The translations under genes and the position numbers were made by a program. A DNA stretch of 64,000 nt from Nocardia cyriacigeorgica (GTDB lineage: Bacteria > Actinomycetota > Actinomycetes > Mycobacteriales > Mycobacteriaceae). The notes beneath the pieces are model-generated. The model was not told the DNA's origin. It saw nothing but the letters and a program-made list of their open reading frames with translations, and did no database searches. The stretch spans positions 62,001 through 126,000 of the forward strand of contig NZ_JARWNX010000059.1 in the NCBI RefSeq assembly GCF_029868385.1. The letters are read 5' to 3'. Positions 21,810 through 29,239 of this stretch are shown piece by piece (position 1 is the first letter of the stretch; every line of letters starts with the position of its first letter).

Positions 21810-22592
21810 ATGAGCGAGGCAACGGAAACTCCGTTCGTGCGATACGAGGTCGCCGACGGATTCGCGACGCTGACCTTCGATTCACCGCACAACCGCAACG
21901 CGCTGTCATCCAAGCTGGTGCGGGAGCTACTGGCCGGAATCGACGCCGCCGTAGCGGATTCCGCGGTACGCGGCATCGTGCTCACCCACACCGGCAACAC
22001 CTTCTGCGCCGGGGCGGATCTGAGCGAGGCCGCCAACTCCGATCCGGCCACCGCGGCCGATCAACGCACCCGGCAGATGATCGATGTGCTGCGCGGTCTC
22101 GTCGCCGCGCCGAAACCGGTGCTCGCCCGGATCGACGGCAATGTGCGCGCCGGCGGCATGGGCATCATCGCCGCGTGTGATCTGGTGGTCGCCGGTCCGT
22201 CGAGCAGCTTCGCGCTCACCGAGGTCCGCATCGGCATGGCGCCGTTCATGATCTCGTTGACCCTGCTGCCCAAGCTCGATCAGCGCGCGGCAAGTCGCTA
22301 CTACCTCACCGGTGAGAAGTTCGACACCGCCGTCGCGCAGCAGATCGGGCTCATCACCATCGCCGCCGACGACGCGGCCGCAGAGGTGCGGCGGCTGTGC
22401 GGTGAGCTGCGCAAAGGCTCGCCGCAGGCGCTGGCCGAATCCAAAAGGCTGGTCAACGCACAGTTGCTGGCCGGATTCGACGCGGAAGCCGAGGAGCTGG
22501 CACAACGCTCCGGCAGCTTCTTCGGCACCCCCGAGGTGATCGAGGGCATGACGGCCTTCTTACAGAAGCGTCCGCCGAGCTGGGCACAATAA
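21810..22592 (+). CDS. Enoyl-CoA hydratase/isomerase family protein
   Basis: Crotonase-fold protein of 260 residues. Oxyanion-hole elements are HNRNALSSKLV and GNTFCAGADLSEAA, followed by NVRAGGMGIIAACDLVVAGPSSSFALTEVRIG. In the operon it would hydrate the carboxylated unsaturated acyl-CoA, as AtuE or methylglutaconyl-CoA hydratase do. ATG 21810 with GGAAAGG upstream is the likely start; the frame is open 130 bp further upstream but without homology. TetR follows 4 bases later. Confidence 0.87.
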   Translation: MSEATETPFVRYEVADGFATLTFDSPHNRNALSSKLVRELLAGIDAAVADSAVRGIVLTHTGNTFCAGADLSEAANSDPATAADQRTRQMIDVLRGLVAAPKPVLARIDGNVRAGGMGIIAACDLVVAGPSSSFALTEVRIGMAPFMISLTLLPKLDQRAASRYYLTGEKFDTAVAQQIGLITIAADDAAAEVRRLCGELRKGSPQALAESKRLVNAQLLAGFDAEAEELAQRSGSFFGTPEVIEGMTAFLQKRPPSWAQ

Positions 22593-22596
22593 GCCC

Positions 22597-23211
22597 ATGG
22601 CGACACCCCACGAACCGAAGCAGGACCGTAGCCGGGCCACCCGGCAGCGGCTGCTCGAGGCGACCATCGACTGCTTGGCCGAGATGGGCTGGGCGGCCGC
22701 GACGGTGGCCGTGGTCGCCGAGCGCGCCGGGGTGTCGCGTGGTGCGGCCCAGCACCATTTCCCCACCAGGGAAGACCTGATCACCGCCGCCCTCGAGTTC
22801 ATGTTCGACACCAGGACCGAGCAGGCGAAAACGGAAGCGCAGACGGTCGCCGCCACCGCCGTCGGCGTCGGACGCACCGAGGCCGTGGTCGCGGGCCTGG
22901 TCGAGTCCTACACCAGCCCCCTGTTCAAGGCGGCGCTCCAGGTGTGGACCCACGCCGCCGCCGACCCGGCCCTGCGTGAACGCATCGTCCCGCTGGAGGC
23001 ACGCTTCGGCCGGATCTCGCATCGCCGCGCGGTCGAAGCGCTCGGCGTCGACGACGCCGACCCGGTAGCTCACCACCTCGTCCAGGCCACCCTCGATATG
23101 GCTCGCGGCCTCGGCCTCGCCGACGTATTGACCGACGATTCCGTGCGTCGGAAGCAGATCGTGCACCAGTGGGCGGTGACGTTGCACTCGGCGCTGGAGG
23201 GCACGCGCTAG
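22597..23211 (+). CDS. TetR family regulator of the atuA-type operon
   Basis: 204-residue repressor. N-terminal helix-turn-helix: RQRLLEATIDCLAEMGWAAATVAVVAERAGVSRGAAQHHFPTREDLI. The rest is a ligand-binding helical domain with no recognisable specificity. It is cotranscribed at the end of the catabolic operon (4-bp gap), so it probably controls that operon in response to a pathway acyl-CoA (inference). Confidence 0.87.
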   Translation: MATPHEPKQDRSRATRQRLLEATIDCLAEMGWAAATVAVVAERAGVSRGAAQHHFPTREDLITAALEFMFDTRTEQAKTEAQTVAATAVGVGRTEAVVAGLVESYTSPLFKAALQVWTHAAADPALRERIVPLEARFGRISHRRAVEALGVDDADPVAHHLVQATLDMARGLGLADVLTDDSVRRKQIVHQWAVTLHSALEGTR

Positions 23212-23252
23212 CGGTGCAGGTCGGCCGGTAATTCGTACGCGACCAGTGAATG

Positions 23253-23272
23253 CCCTACGTGGTACCCTACGT
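23253..23272 (+). promoter_or_regulatory. Direct repeat operator of toxin-antitoxin pair
   Basis: CCCTACGT occurs at 23253 and again at 23265 (12-bp spacing), ending 2 bases before the antitoxin ATG. Ribbon-helix-helix antitoxins usually bind short repeats at their own promoter, so this is a candidate autoregulatory site. Confidence 0.5.
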
Positions 23273-23274
23273 TC

Positions 23275-23505
23275 ATGAAGGTCAAGACGAGCGTTTACCT
23301 GGACCAGGAGCAGACGTCGCGTCTCAAGCAAGCCGCCGAGGCCGCGGGTCGTTCCGAAGCCGACCTGATTCGAGAAGGTATCGATCTGGTCTTGCTGCGA
23401 GCGCCTCGGACGCCTCGGAAACGGGAGTGGCCGTCGTTCGATTCCGGTGATCCGCAGTTCGCCGCGAAGGCCGATGAGCACCTGCGCACCGCCTACGAGC
23501 GTTGA
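23275..23505 (+). CDS. Ribbon-helix-helix antitoxin (VapB-like)
   Basis: 76-residue DNA-binding antitoxin. The N-terminus KVKTSVYLDQEQTSRLKQAAE followed by GRSEADLIREGIDLVLL is a typical ribbon-helix-helix. The C-terminal half (about 30 residues, with WPSFDSGDPQFAAKADEHL) would wrap the toxin. Its stop overlaps the toxin start (TTGA at 23502-23505), the usual translational coupling of VapBC operons. Confidence 0.85.
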   Translation: MKVKTSVYLDQEQTSRLKQAAEAAGRSEADLIREGIDLVLLRAPRTPRKREWPSFDSGDPQFAAKADEHLRTAYER

Positions 23506-23963
23506 GCTTCTTCATCGCCGATACCTCGGCACTCATCGCCGCCTATGACAATGCCGCGCCGCAGCAGGACACAGTCCGGGAGTTGCTGGCCACCTCGGTC
23601 GCCGTCGTATCTCCGCTGGTTCTGGACGAGGTGGATCATCTACTCATCGCGCGGTTCGGGAAGGACCGTCGTATCGCCGACCTCGTCCTCGACGATCTGC
23701 TGACCTCGGCGGAAGAGGGCGCCATTCTTGTGCCGCCGGTGGATCATCACGACCTCCGCGTCGCGCAACGGCTCATCACGCAATACGGTGGGCTACGGCT
23801 GGATTTGGCAGACGCGGTGAATATCGTTGTCGCCGAACGGTATCTGACCAACGCGATCGTCACCCTCGACGAACGTGACTTCCGCGCGGTGGCGCCACTG
23901 ACACCCTCGTTCTCGTCGTTTCAGCTGTTGATCCAGGATGGACCCGGCGCATCTCCGTTGTGA
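23502..23963 (+). CDS. PIN-domain toxin (VapC-like)
   Basis: 153-residue PIN-domain ribonuclease. Acidic catalytic residues are visible in FIADTSALIAAYD, LVLDEVDHLL, LRLDLADAVNIVVAERY and TLDERDF. TTG 23502 is the start that overlaps the antitoxin stop. RNA target unknown; VapC toxins often cut tRNA or rRNA. The pair lies between two metabolic genes and looks complete. Confidence 0.85.
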   Translation: MSFFIADTSALIAAYDNAAPQQDTVRELLATSVAVVSPLVLDEVDHLLIARFGKDRRIADLVLDDLLTSAEEGAILVPPVDHHDLRVAQRLITQYGGLRLDLADAVNIVVAERYLTNAIVTLDERDFRAVAPLTPSFSSFQLLIQDGPGASPL

Positions 23964-24058
23964 TGCGTCGGAGTCCGCGACACGAACACTTTGCGATACC
24001 GCACAATCTTGTGAACCCGCACGTCCACGGCTGTTAACGTCGGCGCCGGAGGTGTCAG

Positions 24059-25795
24059 ATGAGCGGTGCGCTCGATGTCGACGTGCTGATCGTCGGGTCC
24101 GGGTTCGGTGGCAGCGTCACCGCGTTGCGGTTGGTCGAAAAGGGCTATCGGGTCGGGGTGCTGGAGGCGGGCCGCCGGTTCACCGATGCCGAATTCGCCG
24201 CCACCAACTGGGATATGCGCCGCTATCTGTGGGCGCCCAAGCTCGGCTGCTATGGGATCCAGCGCATTCACCGGCTGCGTGATTGTTTCATCCTGGCGGG
24301 TGCGGGTGTCGGCGGTGGTTCGCTGAATTACGCCAACACCCTCTACAAACCGGGCCCCGCGTTTTTCGCGGATCAGCAGTGGGCCGATATCACCGATTGG
24401 GATGACGAATTGGGCCCGTTCTACGAGCAGGCGAAGAGGATGCTCGGTGTGGTGCGGAACCCGCATATGACCCCGGCCGACGACATCATTCGAGCTGTCG
24501 CCACCGATATGGGTGCGGGCGAGACCTTCGTGCCCACTCCCGTCGGGGTGTATTTCGGCGAGCCCGGCAAGACCGTCGCCGACCCGTATTTCGGTGGTGT
24601 CGGGCCCGACCGCACCGGGTGTATCGAATGCGGTGAATGTATGACCGGTTGTCGCCACGGCGCGAAGAACACGCTGGTCAAGAACTATCTCGGTTTGGCC
24701 GAACAGGCCGGGGCGCAGGTGCATCCGATGACGACGGTGACCGCGATCCGCCCGCAACCGGATGGCACCTGGCTGGTCGACACCCACCGCACCGGATCCT
24801 GGACCCGTCGCGGTCGGCGCACCTTCAGTGCGGGCCGGGTGGTGCTGGCCGCCGGAACCTGGGGAACGCAGCGGCTGCTGTTCGCGATGCGCGATACCGG
24901 CGTGCTGCCCGGTCTGTCGAAACGGCTCGGTGTGCTGACCCGCACCAATTCCGAAGCCATACTCGGCGCCGGGCGCACCGAGATCGACCCGGATATGGAC
25001 ATCACGCGCGGTGTCGCGATCACATCGTCGTTCCATCCGACGCCAGACACCCATGTCGAACCCGTCCGCTACGGCAAGGGTTCCAACGCGATGGGTTTAT
25101 TGCAGACCTATCTGATCGATGGTGGTCATCGGATTCCGCCGTGGGTACGGGTACTGCCGCTGGCATTGAAACAGCCGATCCGCACCGCGCGCCTGCTACG
25201 TACCCGTCAGTGGAGCGAACGCACCCTGATCCTGCTGGTCATGCAGTCGCTGGACAATTCGATCACCACCTCCACCCGCCGCGGTCTGTTCGGCCGCAAG
25301 TTCGCCAGCAAACAGGGCTACGGCGAACCCAATCCCACCTGGATCCCCGCAGGTCACGAAGCCACCCGCCGCGTCGCCGAGAAATTGGGCGCCACCGCCG
25401 GTAGCACCTGGCCCGACCTGTTCGACGTCCCGATGACCGCTCTTTTCATCGGCGGTTGCGCCATCGGCGCCGACCCCGAGCACGGCGTCATCGACTCCTA
25501 TCACCGCGTCTACGGCTATCCGACCCTCAGCATCGTCGACGGCTCGGCCATCTCCGCCAACCTCGGCGTCAACCCCTCGCTCACCATCGTCGCGCAGGCC
25601 GAACGCGCCGCCGCGCTCTGGCCCAACAACGGTGAGGCCGACACCCGACCTCCGATGGGCACTCCGCATCGACGTCTCCCACCGGTCCCCCCACGCCATC
25701 CCGTGGTTCCAGCGCACGCGCCCGCGGCGCTGCGTCTGCCGATCGTCGGTTTCGGTTCGCAACGCGCGTCCGAACCCGACGGGGTCGGGGCCTGA
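24059..25795 (+). CDS. choD: ChoD-like GMC oxidoreductase
   Basis: FAD-dependent oxidoreductase of the cholesterol-oxidase-like branch of the GMC family, 578 residues. It is very similar in order and motifs to mycobacterial ChoD: LIVGSGFGGSVTALRLVEKGY at the start; LAGAGVGGGSLNYANTLY; a Cys cluster CIECGECMTGCRHGAKNTLVKNYLG; VRYGKGSNAMGLLQT; and the C-terminal VDGSAISANLGVNPSLTI with Asn in the FAD/active-site loop. The Cys-rich segment is typical of this branch and not of secreted cholesterol oxidases. No signal peptide. Sterol oxidation is the usual inference, but the physiological substrate in this branch is unsettled. Confidence 0.85.
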   Translation: MSGALDVDVLIVGSGFGGSVTALRLVEKGYRVGVLEAGRRFTDAEFAATNWDMRRYLWAPKLGCYGIQRIHRLRDCFILAGAGVGGGSLNYANTLYKPGPAFFADQQWADITDWDDELGPFYEQAKRMLGVVRNPHMTPADDIIRAVATDMGAGETFVPTPVGVYFGEPGKTVADPYFGGVGPDRTGCIECGECMTGCRHGAKNTLVKNYLGLAEQAGAQVHPMTTVTAIRPQPDGTWLVDTHRTGSWTRRGRRTFSAGRVVLAAGTWGTQRLLFAMRDTGVLPGLSKRLGVLTRTNSEAILGAGRTEIDPDMDITRGVAITSSFHPTPDTHVEPVRYGKGSNAMGLLQTYLIDGGHRIPPWVRVLPLALKQPIRTARLLRTRQWSERTLILLVMQSLDNSITTSTRRGLFGRKFASKQGYGEPNPTWIPAGHEATRRVAEKLGATAGSTWPDLFDVPMTALFIGGCAIGADPEHGVIDSYHRVYGYPTLSIVDGSAISANLGVNPSLTIVAQAERAAALWPNNGEADTRPPMGTPHRRLPPVPPRHPVVPAHAPAALRLPIVGFGSQRASEPDGVGA

Positions 25796-25874
25796 TCAGA
25801 GTCGGCGCAGGGTCGACCATCGCCGCTGGATAACCGGAAAACAGCCGCACGCCGTCCACCTGTTTCGCGGCAGA

Positions 25875-26213
25875 TCAGGCGTCCAGCGTCGGCTCGACGG
25901 TCGAATCCAGCACCCACTGCCGATATCCCGGATGTGCCTGCACCACTGGAACGGCGAGCACCTGCGGCGTCTCATCGGCATGTTCGGCCTCGGCCCGCTC
26001 GATAATCGCATCCACCAGTGACCGCCGCGTATGCAGCACGACCAGCGTTTCGGCGTCATCGTGCACCGCCCCGTCCCACCGATAGATCGATCGCACCCCG
26101 GCAATGATGTTCCCGCACGCCGCCAGCCGGTCGGCAACCAGCCGCCGGGTGAACTCGGCCAGCCACTCGGGGTCACCGGCGCTGATGGTCACGTCTACGA
26201 CTTCGTCGGTCAT
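25875..26213 (-). CDS. cutA: CutA-type divalent-cation tolerance protein
   Basis: 112-residue trimeric CutA1-family protein. Motifs: LAACGNIIAGVRSIYRWDGAVHDDAE and the C-terminal HPGYRQWVLDSTVEPTLDA. The role is poorly defined (metal tolerance in E. coli, generally PII-like fold). ATG 26213 precedes MTDEVVDVTIS. It diverges from the ArsR gene. A decayed copy of its last 25 codons lies at 34171-34247, on the other side of the RiPP-like island. Confidence 0.85.
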   Translation of the reverse strand: MTDEVVDVTISAGDPEWLAEFTRRLVADRLAACGNIIAGVRSIYRWDGAVHDDAETLVVLHTRRSLVDAIIERAEAEHADETPQVLAVPVVQAHPGYRQWVLDSTVEPTLDA

Positions 26214-26309
26214 GAGGCAATCGTCCCTCGAGGCGACCGCAGGACCGCGGCTCCGGTCGAGCGAATTCGCGGTAGTTCGACTTCCGGGGTTGCGCGGACG
26301 GGCATCGTC

Positions 26310-26341
26310 GTGAATACTTAGGTATGTGCCTAAGTATTCAC
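26310..26341. promoter_or_regulatory. ArsR operator, perfect 13-bp inverted repeat
   Basis: GTGAATACTTAGG and CCTAAGTATTCAC form perfect 13-bp arms around a 6-base spacer. The site covers the annotated GTG start of the ArsR gene (26326) and lies between it and divergent cutA. Long AT-rich palindromes of this type are standard ArsR-family operators, so autorepression is likely. It may also argue for a start downstream of the palindrome. Confidence 0.8.
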
Positions 26342-26691
26342 GCGATGAGCCGGACGGTGGCCTGGACAGTGTGTTCCGGGCGGTCACCGATCCGACTCGT
26401 CGGGCGATCGTCGAACGGCTGGCGCGGGGACCGGCCTCGGTGTCGGAGTTGGCCGAGCCGTTCGATGTCGCGATGCCGACGATCGTCCAGCACCTGAAAG
26501 CGCTGGAAGCGGGGCTGATCGTCAGCTCGGCCAAGATCGGCCGGGTGCGTACCTACCAGCTGGTTCCCGGGGCCTTCGGGTCCGCGATCGACTGGCTGCG
26601 GCGGCAACGTCCATCGGCCGAGCGGCAAATGGACCGACTCGAGGCACTACTGACCGAATCAATGACCACTACAGAAAGAGAAGAACAATGA
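26326..26691 (+). CDS. ArsR family winged-helix regulator
   Basis: Small repressor of the ArsR group that pairs with SRPBCC proteins, rather than a metal sensor: no Cys ligands are seen. Motifs: VFRAVTDPTRRAIVERLARGPASVSELAEPF and MPTIVQHLKALEAGLIVSSAKIGRVRTYQL. GTG 26326 gives 121 residues, but this codon lies inside the operator palindrome; a GTG about 45 bases downstream (VFRAV) fits the family start better. Its stop overlaps the next gene (ATGA). Confidence 0.85.
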   Translation: MPKYSRDEPDGGLDSVFRAVTDPTRRAIVERLARGPASVSELAEPFDVAMPTIVQHLKALEAGLIVSSAKIGRVRTYQLVPGAFGSAIDWLRRQRPSAERQMDRLEALLTESMTTTEREEQ

Positions 26692-27161
26692 CCGACACCG
26701 TGACCCGCTCCATCAACCACGCCCAGTTCACCATCGAGCGCGAAGTGCCCGTCGCACCCGACGTCGCTTTCCGGGCATTCGCCGACCCCGTCACCAAGAG
26801 CAAATGGTTCGGTGGCGAGGAAGGATGGGAGCAGGGCGAGGTCTCGCTCGACTTCCGGGTCGGTGGCCGCGAGATCAACGAAGGCACCTTCGAAAAGAAG
26901 CTGACCTCCCGTTTCGTCGCCACCTACACCGACATCATCGATAACGAACGCCTCGTCTACACCTATGACATGTGGATCAACGGCGACCACATCTCCACCT
27001 CTGTCGCCACCTGGGAATTCGAACCGACCACCGCCGGAACCAAGCTCACCCTTGTCGAATTCGGCGCCCACCTCGACGGTTTCGACACCGGCGCCCAGCG
27101 TGAGGAAGGCACCCGCGAACTCGTCGATACCCTCGCCCGATACCTCAGCACCCAGGCCTAG
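26688..27161 (+). CDS. SRPBCC (AHSA1-like) domain protein
   Basis: 157-residue single START/AHSA1-type domain with a hydrophobic ligand cavity. Motifs: VPVAPDVAFRAFADPVTKSKWFGG, DFRVGGREINEGTF, and LTLVEFGAHLDGFDTGAQREEG. Such proteins are commonly encoded downstream of ArsR regulators; their biochemical role is mostly unknown. ATGA overlap with the ArsR gene. Confidence 0.85.
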   Translation: MTDTVTRSINHAQFTIEREVPVAPDVAFRAFADPVTKSKWFGGEEGWEQGEVSLDFRVGGREINEGTFEKKLTSRFVATYTDIIDNERLVYTYDMWINGDHISTSVATWEFEPTTAGTKLTLVEFGAHLDGFDTGAQREEGTRELVDTLARYLSTQA

Positions 27162-27225
27162 CCTGTTGACGCACTCGCTTCGACGGACGGTTGTGCGCGG
27201 CCGCTGCTTCGGGCACCGGCCCGCC

Positions 27226-27300
27226 GCGATCGGTCGGTGAGTACGATCCCCGGTTGTGGTGAGACGCCGTGGCCGCGGTGAGGTCGGTGCCTGACCGCAG
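27226..27300 (+). pseudogene. Remnant of tetR 5' end
   Basis: About 75 bp align with 34258-34335, the promoter and first codons of the intact TetR gene at 34288. The shared core ATCCCCGGTTGTGGTGAGAC is identical. The left copy reads VVRRRGRGEVGA and then hits a stop, so it is a broken duplicate. With the cutA fragment at 34171 it marks the edges of the inserted island. Confidence 0.65.
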
Positions 27301-27477
27301 CCGCGTCGAAAAGCTTGCCATCACCCGCTGCGATCGGTAGCGTTCAACGCGGAGCGCTGCTCTGAACGATATTGGGGGCGTGACTGATCCGGTCGGTATT
27401 GCACTGGGAGTCATCACATGGGGGAGGGGAGCCATGGCAACGGTACGCCCGTTGTATGCGGTACAGATCACCGATAG

Positions 27478-27519
27478 CCGATCGCAATCATCTGCCGTGT
27501 GATCGGCCGTTGCGATCGG
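27478..27519. promoter_or_regulatory. Inverted repeat upstream of MFS gene
   Basis: Perfect 10-bp arms CCGATCGCAA and TTGCGATCGG with a 22-base spacer, about 95 bp upstream of the MFS start. It could be an operator or a leader hairpin. No regulator gene lies inside the island; the TetR at 34288 is the nearest. Confidence 0.45.
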
Positions 27520-27613
27520 GAGAGCGAAGTCCTGACCGATGAGCTTCGAGCGTCCTGCGCCGGGCTCGGCAATTCCCGGCTCGATCTCCGGCATGGTGCA
27601 GAAGGAGTACTAG

Positions 27614-28882
27614 GTGACGGCTACGGCTGAGGAAATCTCTACCGAAGTCCTTCGTGTGCCCGATTTCCGCAGGTTGTGGATGGCAAATGGACTACGTGGC
27701 ACTGCGGGTGAGATCGCGGGTTTCGCCCTGCCGGTCACCGCTGTCACGATGCTGGGGGCTTCTCCGCTGCAAATGGGCTTCATCGCCATGTGTGGCAAGG
27801 CCGGATACCTGCTCGTCGGTTTGCCTGCGGGGGTGTGGATCGATCGGTGGCCCAAGCGATCTGTTCTCCTCACAGCAGAAGTCGGTTACACCGTCGCTCT
27901 CGCCAGCATTCCCCTGGCCTACTTCATGGGTGTCCTGACGATCGTCCACTTCATGGTAGTGGCTTTGGTACTCAGTGTCGCAGGGGTGTTCTTCAGCATC
28001 GCACACACCAGCGTCCTTCCTCTGTTGCTTCCGAAGAAGCGCGTGGCCGACGCCAAGGCGCGCCTGGAGACCGCCGACAACACCATCAGCACCGTCTCTC
28101 CTGCCATTGCGGGCGCTGTTTCACACTCGGTCGCCGCCCCCGTGCTGTACGGCGCCGCAGCGACCTTCCAGTTCTTTTCGGCAACACTGATACGCCGGAT
28201 GAAACCGTCCGAGCCGGTGCGTCTGGCGAAGCCGGAACGGCACTTCCGAAAGGAGGTAGCCGACGGTGTGCGGATTGTGGTCGGCCAACCGTTGCTGCGG
28301 CTCCTGCTCGGGCAGACCGCCCTGAACAATCTCGGCGCCGGCATCATCATGTCGGCCACCGCATACTTCTTGTTGAAAACACTGGGAATCGAGCCGTGGC
28401 TGTTCGGCGTGCTGAGCTCACTCGCCGCGGTCTCCGGTCTGGCGGCTTCTCTGGTCTGTCCGGCGTTGCGCCGCAGGATAGGCGAGATCCGCATGACAAT
28501 GGTTTTCTCCGGCCTCGCGCCGCTCGCAATGGTGACCATTCCTCTTGCCGGGGTGTTCCGCGGCCAGGCTGTCGTGCTCGTCGCTGTGTCTCAGGTCCTG
28601 CTCGGAGTTGTTCTGGTCGGCCGGTCGGTAGCCGCAGCGGGACTTCGCGCCCGAGTTACCCCGAATAGATACCTGAGTCGCGTAACGGCGGCCAGCGGCG
28701 TTGTCACACAGGGTGCCACGCCATTCGGAGCCCTCCTCGGAGGGCTTATCGCCGGTGTGTGGTCGGCGCAGGTCACCCTATGGGTAGGCGTCGCCGTGAT
28801 GACGACGCCCATCATTCTGCTATTGACATCTCCGTTGCGAACTCATCGCACACTCCCGCCCGAGTGGGAGGTCGACGACTGA
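27614..28882 (+). CDS. MFS transporter, probable RiPP exporter
   Basis: 422-residue major facilitator of the EntS/MFS_3 type with about 12 hydrophobic segments. The inter-helix motif GLPAGVWIDRWPKRSVLL matches the MFS signature between helices 2 and 3 (G-x3-D-R/K-x-R). GTG 27614 has AGAAGGAG 6-7 bases upstream. It is the first gene of the rightward set and ends 149 bp before the candidate precursor peptide. Context suggests export of, or self-protection against, the island product; the substrate cannot be read from sequence. Confidence 0.85.
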   Translation: MTATAEEISTEVLRVPDFRRLWMANGLRGTAGEIAGFALPVTAVTMLGASPLQMGFIAMCGKAGYLLVGLPAGVWIDRWPKRSVLLTAEVGYTVALASIPLAYFMGVLTIVHFMVVALVLSVAGVFFSIAHTSVLPLLLPKKRVADAKARLETADNTISTVSPAIAGAVSHSVAAPVLYGAAATFQFFSATLIRRMKPSEPVRLAKPERHFRKEVADGVRIVVGQPLLRLLLGQTALNNLGAGIIMSATAYFLLKTLGIEPWLFGVLSSLAAVSGLAASLVCPALRRRIGEIRMTMVFSGLAPLAMVTIPLAGVFRGQAVVLVAVSQVLLGVVLVGRSVAAAGLRARVTPNRYLSRVTAASGVVTQGATPFGALLGGLIAGVWSAQVTLWVGVAVMTTPIILLLTSPLRTHRTLPPEWEVDD

Positions 28883-28957
28883 CCGACCGGCGGCATTACA
28901 GGCATGAAAAAGACTATGGCACAACGGTATTCATGACAAGAGGCAACATTTTCGTTC

Positions 28958-28986
28958 TTGACGGACATTGGGGCCGACGCTAGATT
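28958..28986 (+). promoter_or_regulatory. Strong sigma-70-type promoter for precursor peptide
   Basis: TTGACG (28958-28963), a 17-base spacer, then TAGATT (28981-28986). Predicted transcript start is near 28993, giving a short leader with a small hairpin (29000-29014). The peptide start follows 45 bases after the -10 box, with its own AAGGGAGG ribosome site. This is the best promoter match I found in the window. Confidence 0.7.
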
Positions 28987-29031
28987 CGGTTGTACGGGGC
29001 GGGAATTCGTCCCGTTTAAGGGAGGAATGAA

Positions 29032-29187
29032 ATGACAGCACCAACCATGCCTGTAGATCTTGAAGCGCCGGGGAACAGTGAGATCCTGAGCCGGGCCACG
29101 GAATTGACCTCGGGTCAGTTCGAGAAGCTGTTCCGGCTCGAGATGCGTCGTCCGGTGTCGCTGTCCGACGCGGACACCGCGGACTAG
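29032..29187 (+). CDS. Candidate RiPP precursor peptide (51 aa)
   Basis: A 51-residue peptide with an ideal ribosome site (AAGGGAGG, 6 bases upstream) and its own promoter, directly before tfuA-ycaO. The N-terminal half is Pro/Glu-rich; the middle segment LTSGQFEKLFRLEMRRP looks like an amphipathic recognition helix; the tail VSLSDADTAD is acidic. There is no Cys and few Ser/Thr, so azoline formation is unlikely, while backbone thioamidation needs no special side chain. I do not recognise a named precursor family. A hairpin separates it from tfuA, as between precursor and enzyme genes in many RiPP operons. Where leader ends and core begins is unknown. Confidence 0.72.
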   Translation: MTAPTMPVDLEAPGNSEILSRATELTSGQFEKLFRLEMRRPVSLSDADTAD

Positions 29188-29198
29188 ATGCGAGCGGT

Positions 29199-29223
29199 GC
29201 CGGCGGGGCATGGTCCCGCCGGC
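29199..29223 (+). terminator. Attenuator hairpin between precursor and tfuA
   Basis: Perfect 9-bp stem GCCGGCGGG/CCCGCCGGC with a 7-base loop GCATGGT, extendable by two weaker pairs. It starts 11 bases after the peptide stop. With no T-run it would be a partial terminator or RNA-stabilising hairpin, giving more precursor than enzyme. The ATG at 29210 lies in the loop, which argues against it as the tfuA start. Confidence 0.65.
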
Positions 29224-29239
29224 GCTGTCAGCCGACGAA

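Larger units (their letters stand above)
27162..27613. other. Intergenic left flank of RiPP-like island
   Basis: 452 bp without a convincing gene. It holds a decayed copy of a tetR start (about 27226-27300), an inverted repeat (27478-27519), and two weak small frames. GTG 27380-27502 would encode 40 residues; internal ATG 27434 has a fair GGAGG six bases upstream and would encode 22 residues (ATVRPLYAVQITDSRS). I do not consider either proven. The ribosome site for the MFS gene (AGAAGGAG) lies at 27600-27607. Confidence 0.6.

Noticed and set aside
28904-28983. Two tiny frames (10 and 16 codons) in the gap before the precursor
   Set aside because: They overlap the promoter elements and have no ribosome site.
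29210-29239. ATG 29210 as the tfuA start
   Set aside because: It lies in the loop of a strong hairpin, and family homology begins at the ATG at 29240 (MSILHVFAGPTI).
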